The notes under the pieces are model-generated. The model saw nothing but the letters and a program-made list of their open reading frames with translations, made no database searches and was not told the origin of the DNA. Positions 26,752-35,510 of a stretch of DNA of 64,000 bases are shown piece by piece (position 1 is the stretch's first letter; each line of letters starts with the position of its first letter). The position numbers were made by a program, and so were the translations under genes. Source of the DNA: Peptococcaceae bacterium BRH_c8a (GTDB taxonomy: Bacteria; Bacillota; Desulfotomaculia; Desulfotomaculales; Desulfallaceae); contig LADP01000039.1 of NCBI GenBank assembly GCA_000961575.1, positions 88,375 to 152,374 of the forward strand, read 5' to 3'.

Positions 26752-27549
26752 ATGATCCGATTAATGTATTCCGGGGTGTCTGGAATGCGAAGCCACCAGG
26801 TGCGCATGGACATCATCGGCAATAACATATCCAATGAAAATACAACCGCCTACAAGTCTACCAGAGCCGACTTCAAAGACACTCTATACCAGGCCATCGG
26901 CGCATCCGGTAACGCCAAAGGAGCCTGCCAGGTCGGCACCGGGGTAGGTATTGCAGGTATAACAAGTAATTTTGACCAAGGGCCGCTTCAGCCCACCGGG
27001 CGGAAGCTAGACCTGGCCATCAAAGGTTCCGGTTTTTTTGGTGCGCTGGATACGTATGGTAATTTAAAGTTCACCAGGGATGGGGCATTTTTCTTTGACA
27101 AGGCCGGGTACCTATTGAATGCTTCAGGCCTCAATGTTGTCGATGCTGACGGGGAGGCAATTATAATAGAAGACCTGCACGACCGGAAGAAGGTTGAAAT
27201 CTCAGAGAACGGTGAAATATTCAAGTCCGAGTTTGATTTGGGGACGGGAGAAACCGAATACACCACCCTGGGTCAGATAGGCCTGTTTAATTTTCAAAAC
27301 GTGCCCGGCCTGTCCAAAACAGGGGATAACCTGTTCCTGGAAAACGATAACACCGGGGAAAGGACATCCAACGCAGAAGGCCCCGATGGTTTCGGCACTA
27401 TTTATTCCGGGTATCTGGAAGCAGCCAACCTGGACTTGATTGGTGAACTGTCCAACCTTATTGCCACTCAGCGCGGCTACCAGGCCAACGCTAAGGCTTT
27501 TATGACTGCGGATGAGGTGCTGCAGGAAACTATTCAGCTAAAACGCTAG
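26752..27549 (+). CDS. FlgE/FlgG-type hook-basal body protein (short paralogue)
   Basis: A 265-residue axial protein. The start is fixed at ATG 26752 by AAGGAGGT; the longer frame from 26680 has no ribosome site. N-terminus SGVSGMRSHQVRMDIIGNNI; C-terminus YLEAANLDLIGELSNLIATQRGYQA. It has the size of FlgG or FlgF but lies next to the true hook gene, whose N-terminus it closely resembles. It may be a distal rod or hook-base protein. Confidence 0.88.
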   Translation: MIRLMYSGVSGMRSHQVRMDIIGNNISNENTTAYKSTRADFKDTLYQAIGASGNAKGACQVGTGVGIAGITSNFDQGPLQPTGRKLDLAIKGSGFFGALDTYGNLKFTRDGAFFFDKAGYLLNASGLNVVDADGEAIIIEDLHDRKKVEISENGEIFKSEFDLGTGETEYTTLGQIGLFNFQNVPGLSKTGDNLFLENDNTGERTSNAEGPDGFGTIYSGYLEAANLDLIGELSNLIATQRGYQANAKAFMTADEVLQETIQLKR

Positions 27550-27586
27550 GTTTAAATTATAAACATTAAACAAGGAGGGTAAATAG

Positions 27587-28777
27587 ATGATTCGTTCTCT
27601 CTTTTCAGGAGTTTCAGGCATGAAAAGCCATCAGATACGCATGGACGTAATCGGTAACAACATCGCTAATGTTAATACAGTCGGTTTTAAAAGAGGCCGA
27701 GCCAATTTTGAAGATACACTTTACCAAACCATTAAAAGTTCCAGTAAAACAACCAACCCCGCTCAGGCAGGTCTGGGTACTTCGATTGCTGGCATAACCT
27801 CAGATATGAATTCAGGGGGATTGCAGTCCACAGGCAGGGCCCTGGATCTGGCCATTAACGGTGACGGGTTTTTCAGGTTTTCTGATCCCAATAAAAATTA
27901 TGACGATGTCAGCAACAAATTATACGGTAGAGAAGGTACACTTTATATCGGTAATAATGGCAGTATCATCAATTCTAATGGTTTGAAATTGGTTGCCTAC
28001 CAGTGGGACAGGGCGCTCGAAACTGCAACGACTGCTCCAGCAGTGACGGCTGACGGACAAATTGAATTGCAGAGGATTAAAGTGGATCCCAATACTCTCC
28101 AACCAATAACAACACCTGCTTATCCAATTATACCTGTTGACATTAGTACTGGTATGACAGTAGATGAAATTGTTGATGTAATTAACACTAAAACCAGCAA
28201 TACCGGAGTCGTTGCCTCTAATACGAATGGCTTTTTAACCTTGGCTTCTGAATTAAATTCACTGGACGGATTTAGAATCGGTGCTATTGGTGCAGGCATA
28301 GATTTGGGAACCGGACTAAATGCAAATACAACATATAGCTACGACTCTGCGTCTTACGGTCAACGTCCACTTGAAATTGACCCCGATGATATTCCCGTTG
28401 GCAGCATCAAATTTTTAAACGACGGCAGCGTTATCGGATATGATAACCAAGGGAACAACCTGGAATGGACAGACATGGAAGGAAATAAATACGATTCTAC
28501 AATGATTAAATTATTTACTTTCCCAAACCAGGACGGTCTGGAAAGGGTTGATAAAAACATTTTCACCCTCAGTCCAAGCAGTGGTAAGGAACAAGAAGGC
28601 GTATCAGGCACCACTGGTTACGGAACCATTGAATCAGGTTACCTGGAAATGTCCAATGTTGACCTGACGGATGAGTTTTCCACCATGATCACCACCCAGC
28701 GCGGTTATCAGGCCAGCGCCAGGATGATTACCATTTCGGACACAATGCTGGAAGAGTTGCTGAACCTGAAACGCTAA
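27587..28777 (+). CDS. flgE: Flagellar hook protein FlgE
   Basis: A 396-residue hook subunit. N-terminal SGVSGMKSHQIRMDVIGNNI and NVNTVGFKRGRANFEDTLYQ; C-terminal YLEMSNVDLTDEFSTMITTQ then RGYQASARMITISD. The central part (about 130-320) is an extra hook domain. GGAGGG lies 8 bases before the ATG. It follows a shorter paralogue, suggesting tandem duplication. Confidence 0.94.
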   Translation: MIRSLFSGVSGMKSHQIRMDVIGNNIANVNTVGFKRGRANFEDTLYQTIKSSSKTTNPAQAGLGTSIAGITSDMNSGGLQSTGRALDLAINGDGFFRFSDPNKNYDDVSNKLYGREGTLYIGNNGSIINSNGLKLVAYQWDRALETATTAPAVTADGQIELQRIKVDPNTLQPITTPAYPIIPVDISTGMTVDEIVDVINTKTSNTGVVASNTNGFLTLASELNSLDGFRIGAIGAGIDLGTGLNANTTYSYDSASYGQRPLEIDPDDIPVGSIKFLNDGSVIGYDNQGNNLEWTDMEGNKYDSTMIKLFTFPNQDGLERVDKNIFTLSPSSGKEQEGVSGTTGYGTIESGYLEMSNVDLTDEFSTMITTQRGYQASARMITISDTMLEELLNLKR

Positions 28778-28786
28778 TAGCCTATT

Positions 28787-28809
28787 CCGCGCGCCGTGAC
28801 GGCGCGCGG
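28787..28809. repeat. GC-only hairpin after flgE
   Basis: CCGCGCGCCG and CGGCGCGCGG form a perfect 10-bp stem around TGA. No T run follows, so it could pause polymerase, protect the 3' end or attenuate transcription rather than end it. Confidence 0.8.
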
Positions 28810-28924
28810 ACAAAACCTATTGCCAGATAATTTAATTCAGAAACATTTGGCGCATACTTGGCCTGAATGAACAACACATATGAAGACTACCGTTAATAAC
28901 GATTCTTAGGTAGGGTGAGGAAAA

Positions 28925-29440
28925 ATGGCATTCAGAAAACCGAACAAAAAGGAAGTAGGAACAAAAAACGCAAGTACCGCCGCAGAAAAAAAATCCGGCG
29001 TAGGTAACCTGGTAGTGTTGTTTGCCATGATGATGGTGGTATTTCTGGTGGGCGCCGGTATGGTCATTGGTTATTTCAGATTCCTGGATCCGGACAAAAA
29101 GGAAGCCGAGGCGGAAACAAAAGAACAAGAAGTGGTGATGCAGGCCATGGATTTGGGTGACATGGTGGTTAATCTGGCCGACCAGGACGGCAGCCATTAT
29201 TTAAAACTTACCATTACCATCGAGCACCCGGTTGATAAGGAAATTGAAGCAAAAATTAATGAAAAAAAACATCTGATTACCGAAACTATTTTACTTACTC
29301 TGCGCAGTAAGAACCTGAACCAGGTCCGTCCTCCGGAAGCTATCGACCAATTAAAGAATGAACTTGTGACGGCAGTTAATAATCGCCTGGGCGAGCCGGT
29401 CATCGCTAAGATTTATTTTACCGAGTACATTGTGCAGTAA
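28925..29440 (+). CDS. fliL: Flagellar basal-body-associated protein FliL
   Basis: A 171-residue single-pass membrane protein: a basic N-terminus, one helix at about residues 26-48 (VLFAMMMVVFLVGAGMVIG), then an extracytoplasmic domain with LKLTITIEHPVDKEIEAK. FliL rings surround and stabilise the stator. Preceded by AGGGTGAGG. The final codons GTGCAGTAA are repeated three times just downstream. Confidence 0.93.
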   Translation: MAFRKPNKKEVGTKNASTAAEKKSGVGNLVVLFAMMMVVFLVGAGMVIGYFRFLDPDKKEAEAETKEQEVVMQAMDLGDMVVNLADQDGSHYLKLTITIEHPVDKEIEAKINEKKHLITETILLTLRSKNLNQVRPPEAIDQLKNELVTAVNNRLGEPVIAKIYFTEYIVQ

Positions 29441-29503
29441 ATATTACCGAAAATAGTCCATTAAACTGTGCAGTAAAAAATTGTGCAGTAAACAGTGCAG
29501 TAA
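29432..29503 (+). repeat. GTGCAGTAA direct repeats at the fliL stop
   Basis: The last nine bases of fliL (29432-29440) recur at 29468-29476, 29483-29491 and 29495-29503. Confidence 0.8.
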
Positions 29504-29505
29504 AA

Positions 29506-29563
29506 TGTCATCCTGAGCGTAGCGAAGGATCTGGGCTTTAAGATTCTTCGCTGCGCCAGCAAA
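29506..29563. repeat. TGTCATCCTGAGCG hairpin repeat, copy 2
   Basis: Left arm TGTCATCCTGAGCGTAGCG then GAAGGATCT; right arm AGATTCTTCGCTGCG. The far right end is replaced by CCAGCAAAC, so this copy is truncated. Confidence 0.75.
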
Positions 29564-29616
29564 CTACTAACTATCGACTACTGACTACTGACTACTGAAT
29601 TCTGAATTCTAACTAC
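29562..29616. repeat. ACTACTGACTACTGA low-complexity repeat, copy 4
   Basis: The longest copy, with three consecutive GACTACT units followed by GAATTCTGAATTCT. It directly abuts the hairpin repeat at 29506. Confidence 0.6.
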
Positions 29617-29633
29617 ATAAGGGGTTTTAACGT

Positions 29634-30014
29634 ATGCTCTCTCAACGCGAACTGGACGAATTCCTGGGTGATTTCAGTGAAAACAAGACAACGGTTAAAA
29701 AGGTGCAGTTTCCTGCACTCAGTGCCAGTGCCGCACTGCCCCAGGCCCGCCTACCCATGGAGTTTGTTGGTGATGTGATTGTAGATATCTGTGCCGAACT
29801 GGGCAAGGCAACCCTAACCGTAAAAGAAATTCTTAATATCAAGGAAGATTATATTATTGAACTGGAAAAGGCGGCGGGAGACAATATTAACCTTAAGGTA
29901 AACGGCCAGGAATTCGCCAAGGGTGAAGTGATTATCATCGGCAATAACTTGGGCATCCGGGTGGACCGGATTCTTGAACTGGGTCATTCCAAAACCAACA
30001 AGGAAGCTAAATAA
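29634..30014 (+). CDS. fliN: Flagellar motor switch protein FliN (SpoA domain)
   Basis: A 126-residue protein with one C-terminal SpoA domain (about 45-118), seen as VDICAELGKATLTVKEILNI, INLKVNGQEFAKGEVIII and GIRVDRIL. It belongs to the C-ring/export docking layer. A second SpoA domain is at the end of FliY at 44.2 kb, so the cell appears to have both FliN and FliY. One base separates it from fliO. Confidence 0.88.
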   Translation: MLSQRELDEFLGDFSENKTTVKKVQFPALSASAALPQARLPMEFVGDVIVDICAELGKATLTVKEILNIKEDYIIELEKAAGDNINLKVNGQEFAKGEVIIIGNNLGIRVDRILELGHSKTNKEAK

Positions 30015-30362
30015 ATGGATAAAGAATTACTGGCCGCACTAATTCGGATTATCATTTTACTGCCCTTGATTTGTGTGCTGGCTTACCTTACTGTACGTTT
30101 CGGCCTGGGTCGATCAAAACACTTGGCGGCTTACGGCGCCGGTAAAAGGATGCGGGTATTGGAACAGGTATCTATGGGGCCCAAATGCGGGTTAACTCTA
30201 ACGCAGGTGGGTGATAGGTATATGCTTTTCGCCCACCAAGAAAACTGCATTATCCTGGTGCGTGAAATGGATCAACCGCCGGAGGAAATTAGTGCGGCCG
30301 CCCAGGCCGTGCCGGGCCTGGCCCAAGTAATTCAGGGCATTCGTACCAAGCGTAGAAAATAA
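30015..30362 (+). CDS. fliO: Flagellar biosynthesis protein FliO
   Basis: A 115-residue single-pass protein: helix at about residues 7-28 (ALIRIIILLPLICVLAYLTV), then a small cytoplasmic domain KRMRVLEQVSMGPKCGLTLT. FliO is an assembly factor for the FliP ring of the export gate. It sits directly before fliP. Confidence 0.9.
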   Translation: MDKELLAALIRIIILLPLICVLAYLTVRFGLGRSKHLAAYGAGKRMRVLEQVSMGPKCGLTLTQVGDRYMLFAHQENCIILVREMDQPPEEISAAAQAVPGLAQVIQGIRTKRRK

Positions 30363-30415
30363 GACCGGCAGTAACTGATTAATGCTAAAAGAAATGCAAC
30401 AAGGCGGGAGAAATA

Positions 30416-31183
30416 TTGACAACTAACTGCTGGAAAAAGAATATGCTATTCCTGGCATTGCCGGTTCTATTAACCATCTTATTCCTGGAACCGCTTCCGG
30501 TGTCGGCCCAGCCGCTGCCGGGCATAGACCTAAATATTCAGCCCACCGATGAGCCGGGGCAAGTGGTAAACAGCATTAAGATACTGCTCATGTTCACCCT
30601 GCTTTCCCTGGTGCCGGCGATCCTGCTGATGATGACCAGTTTTACCCGCATCATCGTGGTTCTTTCATTACTACGTACCGCCATAGGCACCCAGCAGGCA
30701 CCGCCCAACCAGGTAATCATCGGCCTGGCTCTGTTTTTAACCCTATTTGTGATGGCCCCGGTGTTTACGCAGGTTAATGAACAAGCTGTAGAACCGTACC
30801 TAAATGATGAAATTTCCCAGGAGCAGGCTTGGGATAACGCATACAGCCCGCTGCGCTCATTCATGCTCCGCCAGACCAGGGAAAAAGACCTGGCCTTGTT
30901 TGTAAACCTGGCTGAAATAGAAAGGCCCAACAGCCCCCAAGATCTTCCGGCCCGGGTGGTGATGCCGGCTTTTGTAATCAGTGAATTGAAAACAGCTTTT
31001 CAAATTGGTTTTATGATTTATATTCCTTTTTTGGTTATTGACATGGTGGTGGCCAGCACCCTGATGTCGATGGGGATGTTCATGCTGCCGCCGGTCATGA
31101 TATCACTGCCTTTTAAGATCTTACTTTTCGTGATGGTAGACGGCTGGCACCTGGTGGTTAAAACCCTGGTGGAGAGTTTTTAG
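30416..31183 (+). CDS. fliP: Flagellar export gate protein FliP
   Basis: A 255-residue core component of the FliPQR export gate. An N-terminal signal peptide (about 1-32) ends near VSAQPLPG. Family motifs MMTSFTRIIVVLSLLRTAIG and QAPPNQVIIGLALFLTLFVM are seen, and later helices include FLVIDMVVASTLMSMGMFML. TTG start behind GGCGGGAG. Confidence 0.96.
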   Translation: MTTNCWKKNMLFLALPVLLTILFLEPLPVSAQPLPGIDLNIQPTDEPGQVVNSIKILLMFTLLSLVPAILLMMTSFTRIIVVLSLLRTAIGTQQAPPNQVIIGLALFLTLFVMAPVFTQVNEQAVEPYLNDEISQEQAWDNAYSPLRSFMLRQTREKDLALFVNLAEIERPNSPQDLPARVVMPAFVISELKTAFQIGFMIYIPFLVIDMVVASTLMSMGMFMLPPVMISLPFKILLFVMVDGWHLVVKTLVESF

Positions 31184-31195
31184 GGGGGTTACGAT

Positions 31196-31465
31196 TTGAC
31201 CGAAAGTTTTATTATCGAACTAGTACGGGAGGCCATCATGATGGTCTGTATTATCGCCCTGCCACCGCTGGTGGTTGCGCTGCTGGTAGGCCTGGTGATT
31301 AGCATCATGCAGGCCGCCACCCAAGTACAGGAGCAGTCGCTTACTTTTGTGCCCAAAATAATTGCGGTTTTTTTAACCCTGGCCATTATGGCCCCCTGGT
31401 CAATTCGGATTATGATTAGCTTTACCAACCGAGTGTTTAACAGGATTCCCGATTTGCTCAGGTAA
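31196..31465 (+). CDS. fliQ: Flagellar export gate protein FliQ
   Basis: An 89-residue protein with two membrane helices (about 15-38 and 52-75), characteristic PPLVVALLVGLVISIMQAAT and QVQEQSLTFVPKI. TTG start behind GGGGGG. Part of the FliPQR channel. Confidence 0.96.
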   Translation: MTESFIIELVREAIMMVCIIALPPLVVALLVGLVISIMQAATQVQEQSLTFVPKIIAVFLTLAIMAPWSIRIMISFTNRVFNRIPDLLR

Positions 31466-31477
31466 GGAGTGCGGGTA

Positions 31478-32245
31478 TTGCCGGATATTGAACAATTGGC
31501 CTTATTTTTTCTGGCATTGGCAAGAATTACAGCCTTCTTCATTGCTGGACCGTTTTTTTCGTTACGCAACATCCCGGCAACAGTTAAGGTTGGCCTATCA
31601 CTAATGGTTGCATTAACCGTTTTCCCGCTCATCGGCCCCGAATACGAGGCTGCCTCGCTGGACGGCTGGGCATACATTTTTGCCTTGGTACGAGAAACAC
31701 TGGTGGGCCTGGCCATAGGTTACACAGCCAGTTTGCTGTTAGTGGCAGTGGTTTACGCGGGCAGCCTGATGGACATACATATTGGATTTTTTATGAGCCA
31801 GATTTTCGACCCTTTATCAGGCAGCATGGCCGGGATCCTCTCCCGGTTCATGTACCTGTTGGGCATGGCGGCTTTGTTGGCCTTTAACGGTCACCACCTG
31901 ATTATTGCCGCGCTGGTAAATAGTTTTCAACTGGTACCGCTGAACACCGCCCAGGTAACTGGCGCATCAGCTCTGTTTTTGATTAAAATTTTTGCCCAGA
32001 TGCTCACCATCGGCGTGCAAATTGCAGCTCCACTGGTAGCGGTAATGCTGATTATCGATGTAACTATGGGCCTGATAGCCCGGACCGCACCGCAGATAAA
32101 TGTTTTTATGCTGGGGTTTCCCGTAAAGATTACTGCCGGGCTAATCACCTTAAGCGTAATGGTGCCGGTACTGGCCCGCATTATCTATTCACTTTGCGAC
32201 ATTATTGAAAAAGACATCACCATCCTTTTGAAGGGATTGACCTGA
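31478..32245 (+). CDS. fliR: Flagellar export gate protein FliR
   Basis: A 255-residue membrane protein with about six helices. The TTG at 31478 is preferred because AAGGAG at 31464-31469 overlaps the upstream GTG. Seen: LARITAFFIAGPFFS, RETLVGLAIGYTASLL and GLIARTAPQINVFMLGFPVK, the last a strong family motif. Its stop overlaps the flhB start (TGATG). Confidence 0.95.
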   Translation: MPDIEQLALFFLALARITAFFIAGPFFSLRNIPATVKVGLSLMVALTVFPLIGPEYEAASLDGWAYIFALVRETLVGLAIGYTASLLLVAVVYAGSLMDIHIGFFMSQIFDPLSGSMAGILSRFMYLLGMAALLAFNGHHLIIAALVNSFQLVPLNTAQVTGASALFLIKIFAQMLTIGVQIAAPLVAVMLIIDVTMGLIARTAPQINVFMLGFPVKITAGLITLSVMVPVLARIIYSLCDIIEKDITILLKGLT

Positions 32246-33315
32246 TGGCCGACAATAATTCAGCCCAGCAAAAGACCGAACCACCGTCACCAAAAAAACT
32301 TAGCGACGCGCGCAAAAAAGGTCAGGTACCCAAGAGCCGTGATCTTAGCGCCGCGCTGATATTACTGGCGGCCCTGGCCACCATCGCGCTAACCAGGGAT
32401 AACATCGTGCTTTCCATGGAGCGATTGCTGCTGGATTATTTCCGTGCCGGCATGACGGTAGGCCTACCGGCGGAAAGCCTGCCTTACCAGGGGTTCTGGT
32501 TCCTGGCCCGCATGGGTACGGTGCTGCTGCCGCTTTTTGCGGTGATTATGGCTATGTCGGTAGCGGCTAACGTGGCGCAGGTTGGGGTGATGTTCTCACC
32601 CCAGGTGTTACAGCCTAAAATGGAACGTCTTAACCCGGCTCAGGGTATTAAGCGGATTTTTAGCCTGCGCAGCCTGTTCGAACTGGCCAAAAATTTGATT
32701 AAGGTCATTATCGTGGCCGCTGCAGTTTATTTAGTGATTAAATCAAGGTTACCGGAAATGCTGCTGATTTATTTTAAAACGCCGGCCCAGTTAATTGAAT
32801 TAATCGCCGAAGCCATGCTAATTGCCGCCTTTACCGGCGGGGGAGCCTTTTTGGTGGTTTCAGTGTTCGACCTAATGTTCCAACGCTATGAACATACGAA
32901 AAATTTGCGCATGACCAAACAGGAAGTTAAAGATGAAATGAAACAAACCGAGGGGGATCCACAGGTTAAATCATGGCTGCGGCGCCGCCAACGTGAGATT
33001 ATTGTAAACGCCATCCGCCGGGAGGTACCGCGGGCGACAGTGGTAATTACCAACCCCACCCACCTGGCCGTTGCGGTCAGGTACGACGAAAAGGAAATGC
33101 CTGCCCCAATGGTTACTGCCAAGGGCGCCGGCGACCTGGTTCAGGTCATGAAACGGCTGGCCCGGCAAAACAAAGTCGCCGTGGTGGAAAACCCGCCGGT
33201 GGCCCGAACGCTTTACAAGAACGTAGAAGTAGGTCAGGAGATTCCCATGGAACTTTACCAAGCTATTGCGGAAGTTATTGCTATGGTCTACAAGCTAAAA
33301 GGCAAAGCTGTGTAG
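32245..33315 (+). CDS. flhB: Flagellar export switch protein FlhB
   Basis: A 356-residue membrane protein that switches export from hook to filament substrates. The N-terminus KTEPPSPKKLSDARKKGQVP and four helices precede the cytoplasmic domain. The self-cleaving motif NPTH occurs in VVITNPTHLAVAVRY (about residue 270). Normal length. After it lies a long hairpin repeat before flhA. Confidence 0.97.
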   Translation: MADNNSAQQKTEPPSPKKLSDARKKGQVPKSRDLSAALILLAALATIALTRDNIVLSMERLLLDYFRAGMTVGLPAESLPYQGFWFLARMGTVLLPLFAVIMAMSVAANVAQVGVMFSPQVLQPKMERLNPAQGIKRIFSLRSLFELAKNLIKVIIVAAAVYLVIKSRLPEMLLIYFKTPAQLIELIAEAMLIAAFTGGGAFLVVSVFDLMFQRYEHTKNLRMTKQEVKDEMKQTEGDPQVKSWLRRRQREIIVNAIRREVPRATVVITNPTHLAVAVRYDEKEMPAPMVTAKGAGDLVQVMKRLARQNKVAVVENPPVARTLYKNVEVGQEIPMELYQAIAEVIAMVYKLKGKAV

Positions 33316-33316
33316 T

Positions 33317-33377
33317 TTGGTGCCAGGTGTTGCAAGTTGTAAATCTTAGATTTGCAACTTGCAACACCTGGCACCAA
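33317..33377. repeat. TTGGTGCCAGGTGTTGCAAG inverted-repeat element, copy 1
   Basis: Arms 33317-33339 and 33355-33377 are 23-bp perfect complements. The interior AAATC/GATTT continues the stem to a TTA loop, about 29 bp in total. It starts one base after the flhB stop. A related copy lies at 39090-39131 after sigD. Confidence 0.92.
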
Positions 33378-33428
33378 GCAAGGCTTGGGCTTGGACTTGG
33401 ACTTTGAATCGAGTTGGAGGAATCTGTT

Positions 33429-35510
33429 TTGCCCACTTTTACCAGGGCCGGTATCACTTCACAGCTGAAAAAAAACACTGATATTGCCATAGCATCGGCC
33501 ATCCTGGGCATTGTACTGATGATTATTATCCCGCTGCCGCCGCTGGCGCTGGATTTCTTTCTTACCATCAGCATTACCCTGGCGCTGGTAATTATAATGA
33601 TTACCATGTTCACCGTCGAACCGCTGCAGTTTTCGGTTTTTCCGGCCCTGCTGCTGGTGACCACGCTGTACCGGTTGGCGCTGAACATCTCATCTACCCG
33701 GCTAATCCTGGGCGAAGCAGAAGCAGGCCGCATTATCGACGGTTTTGGCCAATTTGTGGTGGGCGGCAACTATATTGTAGGGGCCATCGTTTTTACCATT
33801 ATCACTGTCATTCAATTTGTAGTTATTACCAGCGGGGCGGGCCGGGTTTCCGAAGTGACAGCCCGGTTTACCCTGGACGCCATGCCGGGCAAGCAAATGA
33901 GCATTGACGCTGAATTCAACAGCGGTTTGATTAGCGAAACCGAAGCCCGGGACCGCAGGCGCAAGTTGCAGCGTGAAGCAGACTTTTTCGGCGCTATGGA
34001 CGGTGCCAGCAAGTTTGTACGCGGCGACGCCATCGCTGGTATTGTCATTATTGTCATTAACGTAATCGGTGGTATTACCATCGGGGTACTGCAAAAGGGC
34101 ATGGCCATGATGGAGTCCGTTCAGGTATACACCATCCTGACCATTGGCGACGGCCTGGTGTCACAGCTCCCGGCATTACTTATTTCCACCGCCTCGGGTA
34201 TCTTAGTCACCCGGGCCACCACCGACTCGAGTTTTGGCACCGACTTGGCTAACCAGTTTTTGAACTTTCCTAAAGTTTTATTTGTGGTAGCAGGATTTCT
34301 GCTGATTATCGGCCTGATTCCGGCCATGCCCACTTTTGTATTTGCCATTCTTGCCGGGGCGTTAGGGTTTGTTGGCTACTCACTGCTTAACGAGCAGAAA
34401 AAAACCGAGCTGCAGGACAGGGAAGAAACAGCCCGGAAGAAGGTTCAGGAACACCGCGAACCGGAGAACGTCATGCAGTTTTTGGAAACTGACCCGCTGC
34501 AGATTGAAATTGGCTATAACTTAATACCATTAACTGATGAAAGAAACAACGGTGATCTGCTGCAAAGGCTGACCTCGGTAAGGCGCCAATGCGCCACTGA
34601 AATGGGTATTTTTGTTAAACCAATTCGCATCCGGGATAATTTGCAGTTACCACCCAACCAATACGTTTTTAAACTTCGGGGTGAAGAAATTGAAAAGGGT
34701 GAACTGATGCCCGGCCAGTATCTGGCCCTTAACCCCACTAACCAGGAAATGAAAATTAGCGGCATCCTCACCACCGAGCCAACCTTTGGGTTACCGGCCT
34801 GGTGGATAACGGCAGATAAAAAAGAACAGGCCGAAATAAACGGTTTTACAGTGGTCGACTGCTCCACCGTACTGGTTACTCACCTGACCGAATTTATTAA
34901 AAAATATGCCCACGAACTGCTTGGCCGCCAAGACGTTAAGGAACTGCTGGACGTAGTGCGGGAAAACAATCCGGCTGTGGTGGACGAGCTGGTGCCGGAT
35001 CTGATGACCGTAGGCGAGGTGCAGAAAGTATTGCAGAACCTGCTGCGCGAGTTCGTACCGCTTAGGGACATCATCACTATCCTGGAATCTTTGGGAGATG
35101 GGGCGCGGCTAAATAAAGACATGGACTTTTTAACCGACCACGTGCGCCAGTCCCTGTCCCGCGGCATCTGCCGGCGACTGTTGAACCAGGATAACAAACT
35201 GCAGGTAATTACGCTGCACCCCAAACTGGAGCAACTACTGGCCGACTCGGTGCAGGCCACCCAGTTGGGCGCCTACCCGGTGCTGGAACCACGGCTGGCC
35301 AGGCAGGTACTGGATAACATTGCTGATACTATCGAAAAAGCCGTCGCCAGGGGATTTGCGCCGGTATTGCTTAGTTCACCGCGCCTGCGGCTACCCCTGA
35401 GACGGTTTATGGTCAGGCAATTGCCGGCAACAGCGGTACTCTCCATGAACGAAATTATACCGGAAATTGATATTGAAGCGGTGGGGACGGTGGTTATGAG
35501 TGAAGATTAA
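33429..35510 (+). CDS. flhA: Flagellar export gate protein FlhA
   Basis: A 693-residue protein. The start is placed at TTG 33429 (MPTFTRAGITSQ), since the TTG at 33414 lies inside the ribosome site GTTGGAGG. Eight N-terminal helices (about 15-320) with the FHIPEP family motif RFTLDAMPGKQMSIDAEFN and GAMDGASKFVRGDAIAGI; then a large cytoplasmic ring domain (about 350-693). Overlaps flhF by 11 bases. Confidence 0.97.
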   Translation: MPTFTRAGITSQLKKNTDIAIASAILGIVLMIIIPLPPLALDFFLTISITLALVIIMITMFTVEPLQFSVFPALLLVTTLYRLALNISSTRLILGEAEAGRIIDGFGQFVVGGNYIVGAIVFTIITVIQFVVITSGAGRVSEVTARFTLDAMPGKQMSIDAEFNSGLISETEARDRRRKLQREADFFGAMDGASKFVRGDAIAGIVIIVINVIGGITIGVLQKGMAMMESVQVYTILTIGDGLVSQLPALLISTASGILVTRATTDSSFGTDLANQFLNFPKVLFVVAGFLLIIGLIPAMPTFVFAILAGALGFVGYSLLNEQKKTELQDREETARKKVQEHREPENVMQFLETDPLQIEIGYNLIPLTDERNNGDLLQRLTSVRRQCATEMGIFVKPIRIRDNLQLPPNQYVFKLRGEEIEKGELMPGQYLALNPTNQEMKISGILTTEPTFGLPAWWITADKKEQAEINGFTVVDCSTVLVTHLTEFIKKYAHELLGRQDVKELLDVVRENNPAVVDELVPDLMTVGEVQKVLQNLLREFVPLRDIITILESLGDGARLNKDMDFLTDHVRQSLSRGICRRLLNQDNKLQVITLHPKLEQLLADSVQATQLGAYPVLEPRLARQVLDNIADTIEKAVARGFAPVLLSSPRLRLPLRRFMVRQLPATAVLSMNEIIPEIDIEAVGTVVMSED

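Noticed and set aside
33318..33334. Possible sigma-54 promoter TGGTGCCAGGTGTTGCA
   Set aside because: The distance between the GG and GC elements is one base too long, it is part of a perfect inverted repeat that recurs elsewhere, and no sigma-54 activator is seen.
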